From Gracilaria caudata (taxonomy: Eukaryota > Rhodophyta > Florideophyceae > Gracilariales > Gracilariaceae): a stretch of 14,310 nucleotides of DNA. Positions within the stretch are counted from its first letter, which is position 1, and the number at the start of each line of letters is the position of its first letter. The position numbers and the translations under genes were made by a program. Below are positions 8,844 to 14,310 of the stretch, piece after piece. The stretch is from the NCBI GenBank assembly GCA_030374735.1, contig JASCIV010000689.1, positions 1 to 14,310 of the forward strand, given 5' to 3'. The notes under the pieces were generated by a model, which was given only the letters and a program-made list of their open reading frames with translations, had not been told where the DNA came from and ran no database searches.

Positions 8844-8942
8844 AAATGTCCGTTCTTCTTCTTTATTTTGGACAATAGCCTCTAATTACTAAGCTGTAGT
8901 AGAACTTCAAAGAAAGTTCTCTCTCCGCAGAAAGAAATGTCC
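8844..8942. repeat. Target-site duplication AAATGTCC flanking LINE copy 2
   Basis: AAATGTCC occurs at 8844-8851 and again at 8935-8942, exactly bracketing the LINE tail and its truncated 5' end. Such a duplication is the expected mark of retrotransposition. It fixes the element borders at 8852 and 8934, give or take a base of ambiguity. Confidence 0.75.
8852..8934 (-). mobile_element. Short 5'-truncated LINE copy 2
   Basis: About 83 bp on the minus strand encode only F-L-R-R-E-N-F-L-stop (stop at 8907-8909). These are followed by the same 3' UTR as copy 1 (CTTTGAAGTTCTACTACAGC, then TTAGTAATTAGAGG), an AATAAA and a short GAA tail. Identity to copy 1 over the UTR is high by eye, so the two are closely related. 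It is flanked by an exact 8-bp direct repeat, so it is a genuine insertion truncated at its 5' end, as is typical of target-primed reverse transcription. Confidence 0.82.
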
Positions 8943-9760
8943 TTTACTATCTAGTAGATATCTACACTGTAGATTCGACAGTATTTGCGCAAAGCGATCG
9001 AAAACAGCTCGTATTGAGTCGCAATCAAATACTACTGAGTGTGCTCGGTGTAGTGGTGACGAGGTATTGCTTCAGAGCTCTTCAGCAGTATTACATGAGA
9101 CGAACTAACTAGGTTTGCCCGGACAATAAGCTCAGAATACGGTCTGTGGCCCGTTTCATTGGATCGGAGGCTATCAGGATATCAACATATTTTACGCGGA
9201 AATCACTAGAAGGATTCTAGTTGACACATTGAGCTTTGCAACATTGCTCCAGTATCACGTTCATTGTGAAGAAGTTGCTCTAGAGTGGGGGCTCATACGT
9301 GACTATGGAGGCCAACATTTACTTTACACACATCACAACACAAGGCAATAAGTCTTTGAACAACGTGAGAGAGCTTGCAAACCCAGGCGTCAAGATACAG
9401 TCTTGCGTGCTAACCAACTACACAACAGGAACCGATCCGCAGACATCACAGGTTCTAGATATTTATTGAACCAATAACATTACCGCTATGCTGTTCACTA
9501 TCACACCTACACGAGATTCATCTGCTGCAGGTACGAATCGACAGAGAGATGAATTGTTGTCGAGGTCGAAGTCGGGAAAATTGCCTTCGGGAAACTGCAA
9601 CAAGCTCAAAGTCGGCTGATCTAGCCATTGACTAGATCAATCTGATTTAGTAGTCAGCCCTAGGATCGAAAGCAACGGTATTACACTAACCTTCCGCGTA
9701 AAAGCGGTGCATCTAGCAAGCAGATTTAATTCATTTTGTGCTTCATGTTTCCGAACCGCG
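8943..9760. other. Gene-free stretch
   Basis: I see no open frame of useful length, no rRNA or tRNA signature and no repeat shared with the rest of the window. It contains the 3' flank of the cupin gene. A spliced or non-coding gene cannot be ruled out by eye. Confidence 0.4.
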
Positions 9761-10286
9761 CTACAGTTTTGTTCCAAAAGTAAAGTGCTTATGAACTGCC
9801 TCACGAACTTCCCAAGTGCACGACATGTTCTTCGGGAAATACGCGATATCACCTGCCTTCACATCTATTGCACAAAAACACAAAGGTCAGTCACACCTTT
9901 CGCTTTACGCTACCAGAAGCATTCCCCAACGCTCCTACAGATGGTTCGAACGTACCCATTTTTTCACTCCCATCGTCGGGGATCACTGTAAAATCTCCCT
10001 TTAACACCAGACACACTTCATCGTCCGAGTAAGTCCATGGAAAAGTGCTTGGTTCACATCCCCAAGTGCCCCATGAACGACAGCCCAGCTTATTGATTGT
10101 CTCTTCGTCCGCATTCTTAATGAGACGCATTCCAGCCCCCTTTTCAACAATGGTAGAGCTCATGACAAACGGTTTTCGCACCAAACGTGCCCGATGAGCT
10201 TGTGCAAACCTTTCAGGTTTTTGCACGCAAACAAACTTTCTCTCTGCCCTGTTGGTCAATGGAGCAGGTGTTGCGACAAAAGACAT
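9761..10286 (-). CDS. Small RmlC-like cupin (Cupin_3/DUF861, plant pTAC18-like), two exons
   Basis: The spliced product is 144 residues: exon 1 is 10286-9956 and exon 2 is 9864-9761 (stop TAG at 9761-9763). Splicing rejoins a codon as ATG-GAT, giving GSEKM-D-VKAGDIAYFP, the normal cupin continuity. Residues about 45-144 form one cupin barrel: SWGTWGCEPSTFPWTYSDDE, then VLKGDFTVIPDDG, then AGDIAYFPKNMSCTWEV, then HKHFTFG. This closely matches the plant DUF861 proteins that include the plastid-associated pTAC18; enzymatic activity is not established for them. The frame continues to a TTG at 10361, but the first ATG (10286) gives MSFVATPAPLTNR, rich in Arg and Lys downstream, which fits a plastid transit peptide. 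An internal Met42 would give a cytosolic form. Plastid location is inferred. Confidence 0.85.
9865..9955 (-). other. Spliceosomal intron in the cupin gene (91 bp)
   Basis: The donor is G|GTACGT and the acceptor TTTTTGTGCAATAG|AT. A branch-site-like TGACTGAC lies about 25 nt before the AG, followed by a T-rich tract. Reading through the intron gives an unrelated 18-residue tail and a stop, whereas removing it restores conserved cupin sequence. It is the only intron I could demonstrate in the window. Confidence 0.88.
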
Positions 10287-10421
10287 CAGAACTGCCGACG
10301 GTAAAGGCTTTGGCTGGCGTTGGAAGTAAGCGCGGCACAAGCACCTTCGTAACTTAGACAAGATATCTCCAGCTAGAGTTCGTTCTGTTCACCAGATTGC
10401 AAAAATTACGTAGGAAGCCCC

Positions 10422-10551
10422 CGCTACAGGGGTGCCAAAAAGATCTCGTTTGCACCTCATCATGAGGTGCAAACGAGATCTTTTGGCAAATGATTTGCAT
10501 CGAACACAACTTTTGGTGCGAGGCGCAACAAAGATTTGTACCCTTGTAGCG
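10422..10551. repeat. Foldback repeat with near-perfect 55-bp hairpin
   Basis: Positions 10433-10460 and 10462-10488 are inverted copies (core AGATCTCGTTTGCACCTCAT). They are separated by a single base and differ by one A/T in a homopolymer. The left arm extends to CGCTACAGGGGT at 10422-10433. Its complement recurs with one change as ACCCTTGTAGCG at 10540-10551. A third, degenerate copy of the unit (GAGGCGCAACAAAGATTTG) starts at 10520. The unit therefore occurs three times: 10422-10458 reversed, 10464-10488 forward and truncated, 10520-10551 forward. It lies 136-265 bp upstream of the cupin ATG, so it may sit in that gene's leader or promoter. Confidence 0.8.
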
Positions 10552-10926
10552 AATTTTTGAAAACAAAACGATTGAGACAAAAATTGCGATGAACAATGTC
10601 TGCTGTTCTACATGATGATCATGAAGGTGCAGAGAAGCGTGTCGTGGGCGTAGTGTGACCACAAAAAGGTATCATTGAACTTCGGGTGAAGACGACCCGA
10701 AGACCACGAAAAGCGCTTCCACCCCTCTTTGATGCGGCAAGCGTAAGCAGAGCAGATGCGAGACCATCGCGATTTAATATGCTCCCGGTTCCTTCGTGCT
10801 CCTGATTGCAAATGGATCTTTCGTAGCTCTTGCTTTGGTCAATAGCGTTGCTTATGCAACGTTCAGGAGTTAAAGAAGCTCTACTAAGGAAAGTGTATAA
10901 CCCTTGACGCATAGTTATGAGGACAG
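10552..10926. other. Divergent intergenic region, cupin / methyltransferase
   Basis: This is the rest of the shared upstream region between the minus-strand cupin and the plus-strand methyltransferase. AATTTTTG at 10552-10559 pairs with CAAAAATT at 10400-10407, weakly extending the foldback outward. Overlapping minus-strand frames (10608-10912) have no family resemblance and are treated as noise. Confidence 0.4.
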
Positions 10927-10946
10927 ATGAAGTTTCAAATTCTTGA
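10917..10946 (+). promoter_or_regulatory. Nine-codon upstream ORF overlapping the methyltransferase start
   Basis: ATGAGG...TCTTGA runs from 10917 to 10946 in the +2 frame relative to the main ORF and overlaps its ATG at 10927. If the mRNA starts upstream, scanning ribosomes meet this ATG first, which could reduce translation of the methyltransferase. Sequence-only inference. Confidence 0.4.
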
Positions 10947-12240
10947 AACGAGCAAATCTCTGTCTTTTATGTTTCCAACCCCGCCACCATCCCAAGCTTT
11001 GAAACTTCTCATTCCTCATGTTGATACAATATGTTCACTTTTGCAACATCGCGTATATTCTCCGAGCGCTCCGACCTGTCTTGATCCACTTACCGTCAAG
11101 TTCCTCAAGCGAGTTCCCGATTCTATGCTGCATCAAATCGAGCTCAAAGGTGCATCCGACGTTTTGCTAGTCTTGGATATCCCACCTTTCCTCCAAAATC
11201 TCACTCTTCTGGCGGCGGAACTCTCTCAGTATTTTCCGTATGTAGATCGTATCCGAGACCAGAAGCCCCAAATGGAACACAACAAATCTTCATCGAAGAC
11301 ACAATCACGAAGGGGTATCAAACTGGCGAAGCTTCGTCAGATTGAATCAGTGACGGACTGCGCAATGTTTATTGCCTCTCAAGCAAGTCCTCACTCAATA
11401 CAGAGGGTGATTGACATGGGTGCAGGTCACGCTCATCTTGCCGCATGCCTTGGAACTACTCTCGATATCCCCACGGTCGCCATTGACCGTGACCCTGATT
11501 TGATTCAAACCGCAAAACACTTATACGGAAGAATTCCCAATCTAGCTCTGCATGAATACGCAATCGAAGCGCTAAAAAACAGTACTCTGAATATAACACC
11601 AAACGATATGCTCGTTGGACTTCATTCCTGTGGTAGCCTTGGAGAATTAGTCGTGGAGGCAGCTGCAGAAAATGACGTTGCGGCAGTGTTTCTTGTATCT
11701 TGCTGTTTGCAGAAATTGGATCCATCTGCATCATTTCGCCAACCTCTCTCGGACATAGTCCTTCAGGAACCGAAGCTAAGAAGACTGTTCACACTTGAGA
11801 GACGTTTTCTTGGGGCTACAAATAGATCAAGGAACACGTCACACAGCTCACGTAAGGCCCGCATTTCGCGATATGCTTTGCGAAAGTTATTGGATGATCG
11901 TGGCTTCAGTTACGAATACGGTGACGAAGTTAAGAGATTATCGCGACATGTTTTCAAGCACGGTTTACTACATGTATCTAAGAAGTTCGGAGAGGCCCGC
12001 AACATAGATTTGAAACTAGAAGAAGGTGAAGCAACTGAACGTATGGAGAACGCTTCGGTTGACTACCGTCAAATGCAAGCGTTGAACATCCCTAGGACAA
12101 TCGCAGGCGAGCTTCTAGAAATGGCGATAATTCTTGATAGAGCTTCCTTGTTGGAGAAATCATTTCCGACAGTTCGCACTATGCGAGTATGGCCTGAATC
12201 CATCAGTGTGAAAAATTTAGCCATAGCTGCGTGGAAATGA
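10927..12240 (+). CDS. METTL25/METTL25B-type SAM-dependent methyltransferase
   Basis: This 437-residue single-exon protein starts at the first ATG after an in-frame TGA at 10918-10920. The N-terminal third is helical and poorly conserved. KLRQIESV (135-142) sits where the family has its K-K-x-H-E motif. VIDMGAGHAHLA (161-172) is the SAM-binding motif I, and AIDRDP (185-190) supplies the acidic motif II residue. LVGLHSCGSLGE (229-240) and VSCCLQKL (257-264) match the family's G-L-H-x-C-G-x-L and C-C-x-x-L signatures. ISRYALRKLLDDRGF (312-327) matches the R-x-x-L-x-x-L-L region. The end, SVKNLAIAAWK, parallels the S-P-R-N-L-x-L-x-A family terminus. Human relatives are METTL25 and METTL25B (RRNAD1); their substrate is not known to me. 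It ends 2 bp from a convergent gene, so the two 3' UTRs must overlap. Confidence 0.87.
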   Translation: MKFQILETSKSLSFMFPTPPPSQALKLLIPHVDTICSLLQHRVYSPSAPTCLDPLTVKFLKRVPDSMLHQIELKGASDVLLVLDIPPFLQNLTLLAAELSQYFPYVDRIRDQKPQMEHNKSSSKTQSRRGIKLAKLRQIESVTDCAMFIASQASPHSIQRVIDMGAGHAHLAACLGTTLDIPTVAIDRDPDLIQTAKHLYGRIPNLALHEYAIEALKNSTLNITPNDMLVGLHSCGSLGELVVEAAAENDVAAVFLVSCCLQKLDPSASFRQPLSDIVLQEPKLRRLFTLERRFLGATNRSRNTSHSSRKARISRYALRKLLDDRGFSYEYGDEVKRLSRHVFKHGLLHVSKKFGEARNIDLKLEEGEATERMENASVDYRQMQALNIPRTIAGELLEMAIILDRASLLEKSFPTVRTMRVWPESISVKNLAIAAWK

Positions 12241-12242
12241 AG

Positions 12243-13130
12243 CTATTGAAGTCCTCTAGCACGAGTGCTCATCCACCGAATGATATCTCTATGTCGTGCT
12301 TCAAATTCGCTTTCTTGCCATTCGTTGTACAACGTTCGAGATATAGGACGCAGTCGGTTTTCATTTAAGAAGTTCTTGATGAACTCCTTTTTCGTTGACA
12401 CGGGCATCCATGACAAGAGTATAGGAATTTCCATGTTTTCCCTTCCTGTTTGGAGTATATGAATTACAAGATCTTGGATCGCAGTATCTCGTTCCTCTGA
12501 GGTAACTCCAGCTCCGATAAGAAGAGGGGCGAGCAGAACTTCACAATTTCGTAGGTATTCCAGAACCCTCTCGCCCAACTCGTTCACATTTTTTATGCAT
12601 TTGGCTAGGTTGCATTGCACGAGAAGACCGTCCGCCTCAGTTGAAACGTTGCGAGATAGAAGGGATTGTATCGAACACGATGCATTAGACATGATTTCTA
12701 ACATCCCTCGTCGTCTCTTTAGTGTGGTAAGGGTATCATTAGAAGAAGTTGTCTGTGGGATGCGAGATTCAATCCAAGGCAGAAGAATATCACCATGCCA
12801 TTGTAATACGTTCTTAGTGAGGAATTTCCACATTGTCCTGAACCACAGCGTTGCCAACTTGACATCATGGAACGTCAGTTGTTGCTTCAAGAATACCATG
12901 GCCCGATGCATTTCGTACATGTCGTTTAACTCGAACCGAATTGCATTGTTGACTACCGTCAAAATATCCAAGCACCAAGAGTTGGGTTCTCCGAAGGTGG
13001 AAAAACATATATCTGGGGCTTCAGATGCCCATTCCGACAGGCTTTTGTATAAGGGATTCCGTTCACAAGTTGAGTCCCAGACATTAATTTCTTGAAGCTT
13101 CTTTTGGCTCATGTTATTGTAGAACTTCAT
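12243..13130 (-). CDS. Predicted helical protein, degenerate hemerythrin-like
   Basis: This 295-residue protein starts at an ATG with no other in-frame Met back to a TAA. It is all-helical in appearance, with no signal or membrane segment. Residues 58-124 (NNAIRFEL at 61-68, then WHGDILLPWIE at 111-121) follow the spacing of a hemerythrin/HHE bundle, H-x-x-I-R-x-E-L...H-x-x-E-x-x-x-x-P. However, the first ligand His is Asn61 and the HHE motif is reduced to a single His with Asp/Leu. A second half (about 216-285: LVIHILQTGRENMEIPILLSW at 221-241) repeats the idea, with H-x-x-x-x-G-x-E-x-x-x-x-P-x-L. It may be a metal-free descendant of a tandem hemerythrin-like protein. The coding call is firm; the family call is tentative. 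Confidence 0.72.
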   Translation of the reverse strand: MKFYNNMSQKKLQEINVWDSTCERNPLYKSLSEWASEAPDICFSTFGEPNSWCLDILTVVNNAIRFELNDMYEMHRAMVFLKQQLTFHDVKLATLWFRTMWKFLTKNVLQWHGDILLPWIESRIPQTTSSNDTLTTLKRRRGMLEIMSNASCSIQSLLSRNVSTEADGLLVQCNLAKCIKNVNELGERVLEYLRNCEVLLAPLLIGAGVTSEERDTAIQDLVIHILQTGRENMEIPILLSWMPVSTKKEFIKNFLNENRLRPISRTLYNEWQESEFEARHRDIIRWMSTRARGLQ

Positions 13131-13741
13131 GGCTGAGACGATTCTATGAAACTGAGCAGTCAGGTGCGACAGAATCCGATGTGAGTGTGTTACAAATTAA
13201 TGCTAAGATTCGACTCGCAAGGCTGTATCAAGGTTATCAGAAGATGTCACCAAACCTTTCGCTCAGGTAGTTCTTCAGTTCAGCGTGATTGGAATCCAGA
13301 TCATGTCCAAGAGTGAATTTGAAGGTTTCAGCTCACAGGATGATAATTGTACAGCGATAAACAGAACTAAATCTTACATAGAAGTATAAGTAGAGTATGT
13401 GACTGTGCATGCGTGAAGCATTAACATTAAGCCCTTGCCGTAACTTCATGCAAGACAACGAAAATAATCTCGAATGCACGTTCCGTTGAATGCACAACGA
13501 TCATTATCTTATCATAATGATGTTGATGCACTGGAGAGGCAGATTTTGTAAGCCGCAACGACAGGCTGCTGCCGTTACGTAGAACCAGAGAAGGACTGCT
13601 AACCTTTGTGACACGAGGACTTCTCATTCCGTTCTCAAGACGCTTCAGCCTCTTGCTCAATCAAGTTTATCAAAGAAAAGCGCGTCGCTATTATCAAAAT
13701 GGAAGTTCTTACCAAGGGTAGTAACATTTTTCTGTCCCACT

Positions 13742-13812
13742 CTAGGACTCCCCATGGGAGTACCAACCGGAACGACAGGGGTCGAACTGGTCGTTCGGGG
13801 TCGGAGTCCGAG
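13742..13812. other. Nested stem-loop structure
   Basis: The outer stem pairs GGACTCC (13745-13751) with GGAGTCC (13803-13809), plus two further pairs after one mismatch. The inner stem pairs GAACGAC (13770-13776) with GTCGTTC (13790-13796). Two nested perfect 7-bp stems within 70 nt are more than expected by chance in one place. A 14-bp perfect palindrome follows 13 nt later. It could be a structured RNA or a protein-binding site. Confidence 0.45.
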
Positions 13813-13824
13813 CCCTGTAGTTTA

Positions 13825-13838
13825 GCGCAAATTTGCGC
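13825..13838. repeat. Perfect 14-bp palindrome GCGCAAATTTGCGC
   Basis: A perfect self-complementary 14-mer lies just after the nested stems at 13742-13812. It could be a dimeric protein-binding site, but nothing else supports a function. Confidence 0.5.
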
Positions 13839-14164
13839 AGAGCACAAAAGAGTCCCTTCAAAGAAGGTCCTACGGCTCTGTGGATTTCAGCGCCAAACGG
13901 CACTAGTTTAACGTCTTTTGGTTCGTACAGATCAGCGTAATGTGCTATCTTCAGTTGCTCCGCCCCTCGCAGCTACCCCGCCTGGTTTTCTTGCTGCCTC
14001 AGGTATAGATGGTTTGAGTTATGAGGGCTCACTACCATAAGATCATTTTTCACTCGTTTTCCACCCAGCTCTTCTGACTTGTTAAGTGGCCCGAAAACCT
14101 GTTAGCCTTTCTAATGAGAGAGCGTTTTTTCTTCTTCTTCTTTCCGCAGTAAGTCGTAATTAGG

Positions 14165-14310
14165 CTTCTTCTTCTTCTTTATTGTGGAAGTTGTGCTCTA
14201 ATTCCTAATACAACCAAGCAGCACCTAAAGGTACTTCTCTCTCCTTAAAAAGGCCAGAAATCGACGTGGCGCTTCCAATATCAAATCTCTAAGTGACTTT
14301 TGGCGGTACT
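14165..14310 (-). mobile_element. LINE 3' end, copy 3 (runs off the window)
   Basis: On the minus strand the element enters from beyond 14310 with an open frame ending YRQKSLRDLI...PRRFLAFLRREKYL and TAG at 14225-14227. It then has a 3' UTR containing AATTAGAG...TCCACAATAAAG and a tail of four to five GAA units (14165-14178). About half of the last 25 residues are identical to copy 1, mostly at the end, so this is a related but distinct subfamily. AATAAA just before the tail may serve as polyadenylation signal. Confidence 0.75.
14225..14310 (-). CDS. C-terminal end of LINE ORF, partial
   Basis: The last 28 codons of a LINE reverse-transcriptase-type ORF are visible; the rest lies outside the window. 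The motif P-x-x-FLAFL-x-RE-x-x-L-stop matches the pseudogene at 6182-6520, with differences partly at third positions. Whether the full ORF is intact cannot be seen here. Confidence 0.6.
   Translation of the reverse strand, partial: YRQKSLRDLILEAPRRFLAFLRREKYL

Larger units (their letters stand above)
13131..14126. other. Intergenic region, no gene supported
   Basis: No frame here shows family resemblance; the short overlapping ORFs at 13427-13911 look like chance. It contains a nested inverted-repeat structure at 13742-13812 and a perfect palindrome GCGCAAATTTGCGC at 13825-13838. It also holds the 5' flank of the gene starting at 13130. Confidence 0.4.

Noticed and set aside
9637..9852. 71-codon minus-strand frame
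   Set aside because: It is another reading frame of cupin exon 2; the correct frame gives conserved cupin sequence.
9941..9957. GGTTCGAAC resembling a tRNA T-loop / B box
   Set aside because: It lies across the cupin intron donor, with no acceptor stem, anticodon arm or A box around it.
10287..10361. 25-residue N-terminal extension of the cupin
   Set aside because: It begins at TTG in a eukaryotic gene; the ATG at 10286 gives a plausible transit peptide.
10608..10912. Overlapping minus-strand frames upstream of the methyltransferase
   Set aside because: There are two mutually overlapping frames without motifs, in a divergent promoter region.
13427..13911. Three short ORFs of 70-77 codons
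   Set aside because: They have mixed strands, overlap each other and have no recognisable sequence; the length is expected by chance.
1..14310. Bacterial defence or phage gene cluster
   Set aside because: There is a demonstrated spliceosomal intron, no operonic overlaps, eukaryotic PUL and METTL25-type proteins, and LINE remnants.

Overview
The window looks like nuclear DNA of a eukaryotic alga, most plausibly a red alga. Genes are mostly single-exon and separated by 0.3-1.3 kb. There are no Shine-Dalgarno-led operons. One gene carries a clear 91-bp spliceosomal GT-AG intron. A plant/alga-type small cupin starts MSFVATPAP, which resembles a red-lineage plastid transit peptide. The protein families present (PPPDE-PUL, METTL25-like, hemerythrin-like) are eukaryotic in character. 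The red-algal assignment is an inference; a stramenopile or another alga is not excluded.

Layout. 1-1331: no convincing gene, with a GATTGC/GCAATC repeat cluster at the left edge. 1332-5401: two same-strand (-) paralogues of a family I cannot name, each with a signal peptide, a lumenal coiled coil, a conserved G-x-x-x-WLE...FP motif and five membrane segments. 6126-6520: 3' end of a decayed non-LTR retrotransposon (LINE) on the - strand. 7143-8483 (-): PPPDE/DeSI-type cysteine isopeptidase fused to a PUL domain. 8852-8934: a very short 5'-truncated LINE copy with an 8-bp target-site duplication. 9761-10286 (-): two-exon cupin. 10422-10551: a striking foldback repeat just upstream of the cupin. 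10927-12240 (+): METTL25-type methyltransferase, ending 2 bp from the convergent end of a hemerythrin-like gene at 12243-13130 (-). 14165-14310 (-): a third LINE 3' end running out of the window.

How things relate. The protein genes do not form one pathway. The strongest local stories are the duplicated coiled-coil/membrane pair and the LINE family. The three LINE tails share a 3' UTR, a GAA-repeat tail and a hairpin over the stop codon. Copies 1 and 2 show a compensatory base-pair change in that hairpin. The cupin and methyltransferase genes diverge from a region of about 640 bp that holds the foldback repeat, and the methyltransferase start is overlapped by a short upstream ORF. For three genes (starts near 3419, 5452 and 10361) the longest open frame begins with TTG. 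In a eukaryote the first ATG is the better start, and in each case it falls directly at a signal or transit peptide.
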